A stretch of 64,000 bases of DNA from an uncultured Cohaesibacter sp. (lineage in GTDB: Bacteria; Pseudomonadota; Alphaproteobacteria; Rhizobiales; Cohaesibacteraceae). A model generated the notes under the pieces. That model had not been told where the DNA came from. It ran no database searches and saw only the letters and a list, made by a program, of their open reading frames with translations. The position numbers and the translations under genes are program-made. The stretch is from contig NZ_OY759863.1 in assembly GCF_963662805.1 (NCBI RefSeq), positions 1 through 64,000 of the forward strand. The letters are read 5' to 3'. Every line of letters begins with the position of its first letter. Positions within the stretch are counted from its first letter, which is position 1. Shown one piece after another: positions 7,975-16,310 of the stretch.

Positions 7975-8058
7975 GCAAGTGACAGTCAGACCGTCAGGGC
8001 TCTGTCACTTGCTTAGTGAGTAGGAAGGAACAAAAAAATATAGCGCTGTCTAGACAGC
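7975..8058 (+). other. Candidate origin of transfer (oriT) upstream of the relaxase gene
   Basis: GCAAGTGACAG (7975-7985) and CTGTCACTTGC (8002-8012) are a perfect 11-bp inverted repeat with a 16-base spacer. They are followed at once by TTAGTGAGTAGG and, 32 bases later, by the palindrome GCTGTCTAGACAGC (8045-8058). An inverted repeat with an adjacent TAGTG-type nick context directly upstream of mob is the arrangement known for MobV plasmids such as pMV158. The nick site itself is inferred by resemblance, not shown. Confidence 0.45.
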
Positions 8059-8115
8059 ATCATTTTCGTCATTTGATCTTTTCTTCCAGCGAGATTTTGC
8101 CAGGACCCCATCTCC

Positions 8116-8136
8116 CTCCACGTGATAAACGTGGAG
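8116..8136 (+). promoter_or_regulatory. Hairpin overlapping the relaxase ribosome binding site
   Basis: CTCCACG (8116-8122) pairs with CGTGGAG (8130-8136) around a 7-base loop. The 3' arm contains the GGAG likely used for the ATG at 8146, so folding of the mRNA would hide the ribosome binding site. Confidence 0.55.
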
Positions 8137-8145
8137 AAGCGAAGC

Positions 8146-9843
8146 ATGGACGACGAATTTCCGATCGTGTTGAGAATGGAAGCAAGGATGCCCGTTAGTC
8201 TCGGAGCGATGCTCATGCATGCCGAGCGGAAGGGGGGTGATCTTGAGCACTGTGAAGTCGATCGACGTGATCAGACGATTTGGTATGACGAAGTTGGTCC
8301 ACATGACTTTGTCAAAGCAGTCAAAGACGAGATCGCGAAAATGTCCCAATCCAATTTGGTCAACGCTCTTGAGGCGATGGACAAGAACCGGAGGTTCGCT
8401 GATCATGCCAAAAGAAAAAAGGAAGGGGTGAAGCCACCATATCGCGAAGCTGAGAACGGGCCTCTGCGCGAAGTCATTCTGACAGCCAATGCGCAGTATT
8501 TCTATGCCGATCCAGACGACCCCGACCCCTACCGAGCGCACCGGACGACCAAGGATGGCGATCGCGAAACTGTCTATTTATCGCGCAACAAGATCGAGGC
8601 ATTTAATAAGAGAGGTCTTGAGTTCTTCGCAGAACATTTTCCGGGTCAACTCCGGCATCTTCGACTTGATATGGATGAAGAGGTACCACACTTCCACGCT
8701 CTCATAATGGTGACGAAAGTCACGAACAGTAAGCGGCGCGGAGAACAGACCAATATTGTGCCAAGTGCCAATCCGTACATTCGTAACTATGAGTGGGCAC
8801 AGAATGCGGCCGGTGAGTTCTTCTCAACAATTGGTCTTGTCCGTGGCGAGCGTCGAGCTGAAGCGAGACGTAAGGCCAAGGAGCTTGATAACCCGGCCCC
8901 CGAAGACAGGGAGCATGTTTCGCCAGCCGAACATCGCGCGGAACGCGCTGAAGCAATAAGGCAGAAAGAAGTCGATGTCGAAGAGCGTTTATTTGAGGCG
9001 TGTCAGAACCTGGAGGAGGCAACACAGATTGCCGATGATGCCGAAGTGAGAGCGGAAAACACCAAACAAAAAGCGGTGGAAGCTGCAGATAATATCCGGC
9101 AGGAGGCTGATGCCACCAGAAAAGAAGCAAAACAGGAGGCAGATGAAATTCGGGCCAAGGCGTTGCGCCAAAAAGAACTGAATGAGCAGTATATCGAGAG
9201 ATACGACGATGCTCTTGAAGCAGGCTTGGCCGCTGTCGATGATGAGACGATCCGCTACAAGCCGGCTGTTGCCAAAGATCAGGATGACAATCTCGTCTTT
9301 GGCTCAAATGCCCCACAAAGTAAGCAGGATAGGAATGATCTCTCCGCTACCCTGAGACCAGCTTTGAAAGTGATCAAGAAATACGCCCGGCGAATCTGGA
9401 GCTCAGAAGCGGCTCAGTGTGAGCGCCAATTCAAAGCGGATCCTTCACTGGTCAATGTAGAGGTGACATATAACCCTGATGCAGAGCCTCAGTCTGACGA
9501 TATTCTGAAAATGGACGTCAAGGTCAGTCTTGACGAGATCAAGGGCCTGTCAAAGCCAATGAAGCGGATTCTCGGCGGCATCGCGAATGTCATTGCTACG
9601 CAGGTTGGCAACGCCGCGATCAAGTTGGCGCGATCAAAACTGCGGGATGAATTCGACGCCCTTAAGGCATATCGTGTCCAGCACCGACAGCAATATGGCA
9701 CCGTTGATCCAAATGCCGAAGCCAAAATGTCTCTTCGGGAACAGGGCCTGGAAAACATGATGGCCAAGGCGCCAGATCCGCGTAATGCAGAGCGACATGC
9801 AAGACAGGATCGCAAGGCAAAAGGTGACAAGATGGATCGATAG
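8146..9843 (+). CDS. MobV-type relaxase (Mob_Pre family)
   Basis: Plasmid mobilization/recombination enzyme that would nick oriT and pilot the island DNA during transfer with a helper conjugation system. The 565-aa protein starts MDDEFPIVLRMEARMPVSLG; the ATG at 8146 has a GGAG 9 bases upstream, while an upstream GTG at 8122 is possible. N-terminal family features are the RMEA...LGAMLMHAER motif (residues about 10-30) and LDMDEEVPHFHALIMV, which aligns with the HxDExxPHxH metal-binding motif; the first His of the usual motif is Asp here. The C-terminal half is a long charged coiled coil (about 260-370) rich in Ala, Glu and Lys, then an alpha-beta tail. It is convergent with the membrane protein gene that follows. 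Confidence 0.85.
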   Translation: MDDEFPIVLRMEARMPVSLGAMLMHAERKGGDLEHCEVDRRDQTIWYDEVGPHDFVKAVKDEIAKMSQSNLVNALEAMDKNRRFADHAKRKKEGVKPPYREAENGPLREVILTANAQYFYADPDDPDPYRAHRTTKDGDRETVYLSRNKIEAFNKRGLEFFAEHFPGQLRHLRLDMDEEVPHFHALIMVTKVTNSKRRGEQTNIVPSANPYIRNYEWAQNAAGEFFSTIGLVRGERRAEARRKAKELDNPAPEDREHVSPAEHRAERAEAIRQKEVDVEERLFEACQNLEEATQIADDAEVRAENTKQKAVEAADNIRQEADATRKEAKQEADEIRAKALRQKELNEQYIERYDDALEAGLAAVDDETIRYKPAVAKDQDDNLVFGSNAPQSKQDRNDLSATLRPALKVIKKYARRIWSSEAAQCERQFKADPSLVNVEVTYNPDAEPQSDDILKMDVKVSLDEIKGLSKPMKRILGGIANVIATQVGNAAIKLARSKLRDEFDALKAYRVQHRQQYGTVDPNAEAKMSLREQGLENMMAKAPDPRNAERHARQDRKAKGDKMDR

Positions 9844-9868
9844 CCTAGTATCACCAATGTCGTTGATG

Positions 9869-10927
9869 TCAGCCTTTCCTGGTATTGCAGAGCAATGTTA
9901 TGCAGAGGGCTGATAGCTCGGCCAAGATTCCAATATATAGTGGAACCAAGAGATCGGGCGCATATGGGTCAGTTCGAAACCGTTGCAGGACTTTCGCGAT
10001 CCGCTCTACCACCGTTTCGTCTGATGACGGTAAATCCTCGTGATGACTGTCCGCTTTTCTTGCTGCTTCAATGGCCTCCGCTGCCATTGCCTCTGCTTGA
10101 TTATATTGCCGTTCATATTCTGCGGCCTTTGGCCCGCATTTGTCGCGTCGACATTCCGCCTCCCATTCATCATGGTAAAGCGCTGCAGCCCTCTTTTTCT
10201 TGTTATATGTGATAATATATCCTTCAATGATGGCTGCCTGCTTCTCCCTCATGTCCACTTCGTCCGTCGCTTGCTGCAGAGGCACGGATAAGAGCGTGGT
10301 GGTTGAAAGAATGGATATCGGGGTCGCGACGGTGATGTATAGAACCAAGAGGCTGGCCAGGGACCGTCGGTGGTTTCGGGCGCATCGCAGCGCGCCACCT
10401 ATCGCTGTTGATCGGCAAAGGTCCAAAATTATCATAAGAGCCATAATCGTATAACTTGTTGCAGGATCGCTCCCTCCAATCTCGCGGCCCAATCGAGCGT
10501 TGATGACCATCAAGGCGACCCAGATCATTGTGCAGATGACCTGCAAATAACTTATTCGCCATATTGTCTTTGTTGGTGGCTGCGTTTGCGAGGAGGTCAA
10601 GGTGCTTGGGGAAACGATTGTTTCAGGCGACGCAGTTGGTATCGGTGAATTCTTCGGGGCCTGCTCCCACAAATTGGACTGCTTGTTGTGGCGTATCAAG
10701 CCTCGTTCTTTGGCTTTCTGCATTGCGCCCCGCGCCATATTGCAATCGACCGAAGCCTCCAGTCCGGCGGCTTCAAGAGCGTCGCTGAATGCTCGCTTTG
10801 TAAAGGCTTTAGGCAGTTGGGCCAATGCGGCTTCGACTTGGTGCAGATAAATCGGTGTGCCAGCGAAGGTGCCGAAGAGATCATCTGGTTCTTGCCCGGT
10901 GGTCGGGTAAGATGTGCCATTGTTCAT
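9869..10927 (-). CDS. Hypothetical membrane protein with N-terminal helix-turn-helix-like domain
   Basis: A 352-aa protein of unknown function. Residues 30-90 (LAQLPKAFTKRAFSDALEAAGL...GAMQKAKERGLIRH) look like a winged-helix-like module. A Pro/Thr/Ser-rich linker (about 92-120) follows, then hydrophobic segments near 124-142, 155-172 and 185-212, a soluble charged region (220-310) with a Cys-containing helix (EAECRRDKCGP), and a last hydrophobic segment near 328-347 just before the C terminus. The ATG has an AGGAG site 7 bases upstream. It sits between the relaxase (convergent, 25 bp) and a 1-kb spacer. Such proteins beside mob genes may be entry-exclusion, regulatory or effector proteins; nothing in the sequence decides. 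Confidence 0.75.
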   Translation of the reverse strand: MNNGTSYPTTGQEPDDLFGTFAGTPIYLHQVEAALAQLPKAFTKRAFSDALEAAGLEASVDCNMARGAMQKAKERGLIRHNKQSNLWEQAPKNSPIPTASPETIVSPSTLTSSQTQPPTKTIWRISYLQVICTMIWVALMVINARLGREIGGSDPATSYTIMALMIILDLCRSTAIGGALRCARNHRRSLASLLVLYITVATPISILSTTTLLSVPLQQATDEVDMREKQAAIIEGYIITYNKKKRAAALYHDEWEAECRRDKCGPKAAEYERQYNQAEAMAAEAIEAARKADSHHEDLPSSDETVVERIAKVLQRFRTDPYAPDLLVPLYIGILAELSALCITLLCNTRKG

Positions 10928-10961
10928 TCTATTCTCCTAATCAAGACATCAGTTGTTTGAC

Positions 10962-10983
10962 CGGAAGGGCGAATGCCCTTCCG
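10962..10983. repeat. Short perfect stem-loop
   Basis: CGGAAGGGC, loop GAAT, GCCCTTCCG; followed by AAAAGG on the plus strand. It lies 35 bp upstream of the start of the minus-strand membrane protein gene, so it may be part of its promoter or leader. Confidence 0.6.
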
Positions 10984-11369
10984 AAAAGGAAATAGAAAGA
11001 ATTCCCGCGATCAAAAAAGTTTATGCAGATTACTGCTGGAAGATAGCTTCACAGGTGATGTTTGTGCTCAGTTCGTGATAGCTGTCCGTGCATCAAAAGG
11101 TGATCGTGACGGCCAGAAACGCACCTGATCAATGACGCGTTGGAACCAAAAGCCGCGACAAGCATCACGTAGGTGCTGATGGTTCGAGGCGGGTGTCTGA
11201 AGGCATTGATAAAGCCCGACATGACAGCTGGATCAAACGGATCGTTCGTCACAGACAAGGTCTAGGCTTTGACAACTGCTGGTGATACGCAATTCAGGCT
11301 GGATGGACAGGAGGGATGGGTTGATTGCCAGTAAATGACCGAAATGCCGCTATCGTGTTCTGCGTCATG

Positions 11370-11411
11370 CTGTCATGACAACCGTCAGGACTGTCATAAC
11401 AATCATCAGAA
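11370..11411. repeat. Two tandem copies of a 21-bp imperfect repeat
   Basis: CTGTCATGACAACCGTCAGGA (11370-11390) is followed directly by a second copy at 11391-11411 that differs at four positions (17/21). Related fragments (GTCATGAC, CATCAGAA) appear again near 11650-11685. Possible iterated protein-binding sites. Confidence 0.5.
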
Positions 11412-11951
11412 CACCCCGCCGACCATCATGCCTTGCGAATGTTCGGACTAGTGGATCTTATGATGGCCATGCTGATGTGGATGCGCAATTGGTTGGCTGC
11501 ATGCTTTGTGGTCAGGAAATTGCTGACGACGCTGGTGACGATCAGTCTCTCATCACATTTGTCACAAAGACGGTCTGCCGTCGCATGGCAATCGGAGTAT
11601 CTGTTCCGCTCCTGTTTGAACTGCCATCATAATAAGTAGCCAGTCCGTCATGACGTTACGAAATGTGCCTGACATCCATCAGAAGAATCCTGACAACGTG
11701 ATGACGAATGTGATGCCACGAACAAAGCAAGGTCTTGGGTGGGCGGAGAGCCGACCTTCGCTGTTATCATTGCGAAGGGCAGCGATGCACAGCAAGCGCA
11801 AATTTCTACAAGGGTGTCTGGGTTTGGCTTGCCAACTTCGAATGAACGGCGGATAACTCCAGAAACTATTTTCAGACTTCGAAGCCGGCCTGCAAGAATT
11901 GTTGGTCTATGGCTACAACTGAGACTGCGGCAAATCCACAGGAGCGGATGT

Positions 11952-12884
11952 ATGGGGTTAACTAACCAAAGGCAGGGACAAATAGGCGTCAACGTCGTAG
12001 AGCGTATCGTGCTCGCGGAGTGGGGCGCAAGATGGCAACCTCTTGAGGCCCATAACGATGATGCCATTGATGGCCTGATTTTTTTGGAAAAAGGAGGAGA
12101 ACTGTCGGGTCAGATAGTTTTTGTTCAGATCAAATGCCTTGCCGCCCCACTGCGAAACAGCGGAAAATATGCCATCCCAATCAATGCGCCGAACTTAGCA
12201 AGAAACTTAGGTGCTTGGCGCAAGGTTGTTGGAGCGGCAATTGTGGTTCTGGTTGATCCAGAAACGCTAGTAGCTCGATGGACGGACATTAGGCCGGAGG
12301 CAACTCGAACTTCATCGCAAATCTATGTGCCGAGCAATAACCTATTCAACAAAGCAGCAAAGCATGTAATTTCTGGGTTATGTGGAACTCTTCACCAAGA
12401 TCTACAGGCGCAGAAGGTACATACATTTGCAGAGGACTTTCCTCACCTCAGATGTCGTGATCACATCCAGCGTTCGTCACGCCAGGTCTATAAATCGCTA
12501 CAGAATGTGCCGACACGCCTAGGGGGTAACGGTGAGCAGGTTCACTTTGATCGAGAAGGATGGAGACACATCACGCGGCCCGATCGCAGTCAACTGACCA
12601 GATATCAGAGCTTTGTATTACTGGGTGCGGTCAGAAAAATCATTGAGAGCTACAATGTCAGGCTGATCGACTCAAGCAAGCCTCTATCGAATATGCTTGA
12701 TGTTTCATTCATGCAAATCGACAGCATGGTCAGCTTTCCGTTCCGCCAAACAGGACTCATCCGTTTGGTTCTGAAATGCGTCAATGTGGGAAGTAATGAT
12801 AGCCCGAAGCTGAAGTTTTGGACGGTGTACGAACCGCGCCGAAAGTTGAATGGAATGGGCGTGCAAGAGCCACGACGCCCATAA
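11952..12884 (+). CDS. DUF4365-like nuclease-fold protein with C-terminal BECR-like domain (putative defence effector)
   Basis: A 310-aa protein starting MGLTNQRQGQIGVNVVERIV. The ATG has AGGAG about 8-10 bases upstream; the frame is open to 11739 but those residues look non-coding. Residues 5-110 resemble DUF4365 domains: an N-terminal helix, WGARWQPLEAHNDDAIDGLI and then GQIVFVQIKC, consistent with the D...QxK core of the PD-(D/E)xK nuclease fold. A separate C-terminal part (about 200-280) contains VHFDREGWRHI ... RYQSFVLLGAVRKIIE, which faintly recalls toxin nucleases of the barnase/EndoU/colicin/RelE type. It converges on the Argonaute gene, 430 bp away. In some short-Argonaute systems the effector carries a DUF4365-type nuclease, which makes the proximity notable. 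No partner gene or signal peptide is seen; the domain calls are by eye. Confidence 0.6.
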   Translation: MGLTNQRQGQIGVNVVERIVLAEWGARWQPLEAHNDDAIDGLIFLEKGGELSGQIVFVQIKCLAAPLRNSGKYAIPINAPNLARNLGAWRKVVGAAIVVLVDPETLVARWTDIRPEATRTSSQIYVPSNNLFNKAAKHVISGLCGTLHQDLQAQKVHTFAEDFPHLRCRDHIQRSSRQVYKSLQNVPTRLGGNGEQVHFDREGWRHITRPDRSQLTRYQSFVLLGAVRKIIESYNVRLIDSSKPLSNMLDVSFMQIDSMVSFPFRQTGLIRLVLKCVNVGSNDSPKLKFWTVYEPRRKLNGMGVQEPRRP

Positions 12885-13314
12885 ACCCGAAGGCTTCGAG
12901 GGGATTTGAGCAGCTCTCACACGTCGAGACTCTACCACAGTAAAGAGCGAGAAGCCACTCAGTAGATGGACATTTTGATTTCAGCAAGACACATCATAAT
13001 TCGCCTCTACTGCACATCAGATACTGTACCGCAGCCATTAGTGATATCTCAAAGCTCACCCTGGCAAGAGCAGCCTGTTCAGATGGATTGAGATCATTTC
13101 CCGTTTGGATGAGATATTTCTCTTCACACTGCGTGGCTACATAAAACAGCGAAAGTCATAGATACGATTTACCATCTGTGGGTTTTGTTGAAGAATGTCC
13201 GCAAAGGCCTTGGAATACACCAATGTGACAGGAAGTTTTTTGTAGAGGGTGTTGTTGTTCCAGTCCATCTTGGTTAGCCCAAGAACGCCCGCACAAGTGT
13301 CATGCCACCCCCCT
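12885..13314. other. 430-bp convergent spacer, no gene recognised
   Basis: Lies between the stops of the DUF4365-like gene (+) and the Argonaute gene (-). No ORF of protein-like composition and no clear terminator stem was found. Confidence 0.4.
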
Positions 13315-14556
13315 TCACCGGAAGTAGCGACGCAACAAGACAGGTGAAGGTGTAGGTTTGAGAGCTCCCTCCTTGTAGACGTTATAGCGGGGGTTTTGAA
13401 CGTGCACACCTTGAACGCTACCCTGCGTCCAAAGCAGCGCCTCGCTCTCGCTGATCGGCAGATACGCTCCTCTTTGAGCCGGGTACTTGTGGGCTGAGGG
13501 CGGAGATTTCTCGTCAAATCTGATGCCTTTCCAATCAGTGCCCTTTACGATTTGCACCAATTCGATCTCAGTGTCCGCCCGGAAGCTGTCAAATGCGCCA
13601 AGTATTTCCTCTTCCGTAAACGAGGTGTTTTTATGGATTGTGACCTTTTTGGGCGCAATGCCGAGATGACCGCGTTGATATATCTCCAAACTGCGGGTCA
13701 GAACCGATTGCATCTCGTAGTAGGAGAGATAGGGGTTCTTTTGGCTGTCCTGGGTGAAGTCCTTCGTGTCATATGCTACAAACTTGAAGCCTGTTCCATC
13801 AGGATCAAAGACCTGACTACAGCAGGTGCTATATTGCGTGCCCGTAACCTTGTCGACTTTCATGGCATAGCTAATACCGATGAAAGCTTCATCGGGCGCA
13901 AGGCCCGTCAATTTCCACGGGATGCCACCTGCTTTAGCGTATAGCGCGACACTAAGGCCCCACATGACGTTTGCGCGGCATCTGCGGTTAAAGCTGGCTT
14001 GCCGAATGATCTGTATCGGGATGTCAGACGGCGCACAATATGCTTTCAAGTAGTCATGAAAATCAAAGTTCTCACCTTCGAAACAAGATGCCCATTCATC
14101 AGGCAGGAGCACCAAAGCAACGTCAAAGTTGCTGCGCAGAGAAGATAGCCGAGAAATGCAGCGAAAGAGACCTTGCGCAAGCTCTAGCTTTGACCGATTT
14201 CGCGCGAATTCATCCAGATTACTGGGAAGCACAATCTCCGGCGCTCCATCGACGGGTGCTACAGGCGCTCTGAACAAGGCCTCGAAACCGGGGTATTCGG
14301 GATAATAGACTTTCGCTTCAATCGGGCTAGCCTTTGATTGAAGTTCGTTCACTAGACGGCGAAGCTTTCCCAGCTCTCTATCCGGCGCGACGAGAGCAAA
14401 GCGAACAGAGGGGAGTGTTCCAAACTTCAGTCCATATGGGCCGTGTTCTATCAGCCCTAACAACGGGTGCTTGTGGGTTCTGCCCCCGTTGAAAACTAGA
14501 TCAGGTTCTGGCAAGCAGGTGTAGCCAGGAAGCTCACTATCATGAGATTGTGTCAT
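13315..14556 (-). CDS. Short prokaryotic Argonaute (MID-PIWI, catalytically inactive)
   Basis: A 413-aa short pAgo consisting of MID and PIWI domains only, which would bind guide RNA and target DNA together with its SIR2-APAZ partner. The MID-PIWI junction is clear: IPIQIIRQASF ... ANVMWGLSVALYAKAGGIPWKL, with the conserved lysine of the guide 5'-phosphate pocket in YAKAGG. The PIWI strand FIGISYAMK has Ser where cleaving Argonautes have the first catalytic Asp (IGID), so slicing is not expected, as is usual for short pAgos. Near the C terminus lies VTIHKNTSFTEEEI, as in other PIWI domains. Its start overlaps the SIR2-APAZ stop by one base (TAATG), with a perfect AGGAGG 6 bases upstream, so both proteins are made together. 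Length (about 400-480 aa) is typical. Confidence 0.9.
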   Translation of the reverse strand: MTQSHDSELPGYTCLPEPDLVFNGGRTHKHPLLGLIEHGPYGLKFGTLPSVRFALVAPDRELGKLRRLVNELQSKASPIEAKVYYPEYPGFEALFRAPVAPVDGAPEIVLPSNLDEFARNRSKLELAQGLFRCISRLSSLRSNFDVALVLLPDEWASCFEGENFDFHDYLKAYCAPSDIPIQIIRQASFNRRCRANVMWGLSVALYAKAGGIPWKLTGLAPDEAFIGISYAMKVDKVTGTQYSTCCSQVFDPDGTGFKFVAYDTKDFTQDSQKNPYLSYYEMQSVLTRSLEIYQRGHLGIAPKKVTIHKNTSFTEEEILGAFDSFRADTEIELVQIVKGTDWKGIRFDEKSPPSAHKYPAQRGAYLPISESEALLWTQGSVQGVHVQNPRYNVYKEGALKPTPSPVLLRRYFR

Positions 14557-16310
14557 TATAGCCTCCTGGAAAATGCTGTGCGGTTGCCCAATGTGAACCG
14601 TGGGTTCTCAAATTCTTCGCCTTTGGCAAAAGGTCGCACCTGAATATCCGCGTTACGCTCATGCGGCCCTAATAGAAGCTGCACCCATGCACTCACGAGC
14701 TCATTGAATCTGTGATTGAAACGGTCACTTTTGCGCTTATCGAGGAAATCGGTAGCTATCCGCCGCGCTCTTGGCGGCCATATCCAAATATCAGGATCGA
14801 CAAGAAGCCAAGCTTGACCTTGCTTGACTTCAAGAGATATCCGGACAGCCTCGGACCATTCAACCTGCTCTCGCCGAGGAAAGTACTCGCTGGGTTCTGT
14901 GAAAAGACCGGGTATCTTCCCTGAGGTCTTGCCGACAACTTTTTGTAGGGATGCCAATGTAGCTGTGTCTTCCGAATACCCATCAGAAATCAACCAAGTT
15001 CCGGAACGGCTAGTTCTCGCCAAGAGTGGCTTGGAGCGAGCAAATGCTTTTGCGAGAGCATCTTCCAGAAAACCTTTAAAATGAAAGTTCTCGGCGCGAG
15101 AAAGGTCTTCCGGCAAGTCAGCGGCGTCGATGGACGCCAACGCGGCACCAAAATGACCTTTGGCAATTGCTTTTTCACCCCAGCACCAAACATGTTCGGC
15201 CTTGGTTAGCACGAGACGTCCCTCGGTTTCATGCTGGGCTTTGCGAAGGTCACTCCATTCTATTGGAGTTTTTAACCTGAGCTGTAGGCATTGAGAAGGC
15301 ATGCTTTTTATTGGCAAGGCGTTCAAACGCAGCAATGGACTGTGTGATCCATTCTTTGGAAGCGGGATCGTAACATGCGATGTCTTTGATCTCCTAACCT
15401 TGCCATCTAGCGCCCGCGGTCTTCCGTCGATGTTGCGCCAGATTCTTGAGAGTAGCGAGTCAAAGGTTTCAATCTGAACGTATTCAGCCCGAATGCCTTT
15501 CATTTTGGCCTCGTCCAGTAAAGCGCTTACAACTTGGATGGGTTTCGCCGACATACCTGTCCAGTACAAGCCATGCGGGAAAGGATTGCTCTCGGCAAAT
15601 GCCGAACGGAACAACTCCATGATGCTTTCGTCGCGCCCGCTATATCCGGAGATTATGAACCCAAACCGGCTTGCAGCGTTGATCATGCATTGCGCCAGAT
15701 ACGTGTTCTGTGCGGCAAGATCATGCGGCAGGTTTTTGATGCTGTCATACCGAAAGTCGCCGTGGAGCTTGCAGTAAACCGGATATTCTTCATTGTTTAA
15801 GGCATCGTTAGCCGAGCGAGCACCTTCGATGTGATAGGCGGATAGCGATGTACCAGCCACTTCGGCAACTGCCTTTTCGAGGACAGTATCAAAATTGGTT
15901 GTGAAGACGGCACGCGTTAGGCCCGATGACATCATGGCCCCGATGACACGGTGCCCGACCGAAAGCGACACATGCTCTTCCGAAAGCATGGCTTTGATGT
16001 ATTTCCTCTGGCGTTCTTTGTCGTCACCGAAAATTCGCATGAAACATGCGGGGTATTCGGAGTCGTCCCAAAGCGGAGGAAACCCTTGTGATTCAATGTA
16101 TCCTTGAATTTTCTCTTGAATGGCTTCAACTTGCATTTCCTGCCGCGAAATATCTTGGTTTTCCTGACGGCAATAATAGCGCCTCTTCAAATCCCAAAGC
16201 AGGTCTGTCGCTGTTGGTAATCCAGCAGAACGAGAAGCTCCGGCCCCCAAGAACCAAGCAAAGTTCTGAGGACGTGAGCAGATTTGTTCTATTAGTTCGA
16301 CTTGTTCCAC
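14556..16310 (-). CDS. SIR2-APAZ protein, NADase effector of the short Argonaute system
   Basis: A 584-aa partner of the short Argonaute. Residues about 15-285 form a SIR2 domain with intact motifs: FLGAGASRSAG (NAD loop), FTTNFDTVLEKA (TxNFD), YCKLHGDFRYDS (catalytic His region) and FIISGYSGRDESI. The remaining 290 residues show no other known enzyme motif and correspond in place and size to the APAZ domain, which binds the Argonaute and the guide-target duplex. Known SIR2-APAZ/Ago pairs (for example from Geobacter sulfurreducens) deplete NAD+ after sensing invading plasmid DNA and cause cell death or dormancy. The start is a GTG with only a weak ribosome binding site. Order (effector first, Ago second) and size match that class, often called SPARSA. 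Confidence 0.9.
   Translation of the reverse strand: MEQVELIEQICSRPQNFAWFLGAGASRSAGLPTATDLLWDLKRRYYCRQENQDISRQEMQVEAIQEKIQGYIESQGFPPLWDDSEYPACFMRIFGDDKERQRKYIKAMLSEEHVSLSVGHRVIGAMMSSGLTRAVFTTNFDTVLEKAVAEVAGTSLSAYHIEGARSANDALNNEEYPVYCKLHGDFRYDSIKNLPHDLAAQNTYLAQCMINAASRFGFIISGYSGRDESIMELFRSAFAESNPFPHGLYWTGMSAKPIQVVSALLDEAKMKGIRAEYVQIETFDSLLSRIWRNIDGRPRALDGKVRRSKTSHVTIPLPKNGSHSPLLRLNALPIKSMPSQCLQLRLKTPIEWSDLRKAQHETEGRLVLTKAEHVWCWGEKAIAKGHFGAALASIDAADLPEDLSRAENFHFKGFLEDALAKAFARSKPLLARTSRSGTWLISDGYSEDTATLASLQKVVGKTSGKIPGLFTEPSEYFPRREQVEWSEAVRISLEVKQGQAWLLVDPDIWIWPPRARRIATDFLDKRKSDRFNHRFNELVSAWVQLLLGPHERNADIQVRPFAKGEEFENPRFTLGNRTAFSRRL

Larger units (their letters stand above)
7495..8145. other. 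651-bp spacer with several inverted repeats; probable transfer-origin region
   Basis: The divergent gap between the gene at 6928-7494 (-) and the relaxase (+). No ORF here is convincing. It contains a 14-bp perfect inverted repeat (7627-7661), an 11-bp perfect inverted repeat (7975-8012), a 14-bp palindrome (8045-8058) and a 7-bp hairpin over the relaxase ribosome binding site (8116-8136), each listed separately. Confidence 0.6.
10928..11951. other. 1-kb spacer with hairpin and short tandem repeats, no convincing gene
   Basis: Several short ORFs occur but none has both a good ribosome binding site and a protein-like composition. The region contains a 9-bp stem-loop (10962-10983), a 21-bp tandem repeat (11370-11411) and more scattered GTCATGAC/CATCAGAA motifs near 11650-11710. 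It may be a decayed gene region or a protein-binding region of the island. Confidence 0.45.

Noticed and set aside
11049..11258. 69-codon minus-strand ORF in the 1-kb island spacer
   Set aside because: No clear ribosome binding site and no family-like pattern; could be real but not supported.
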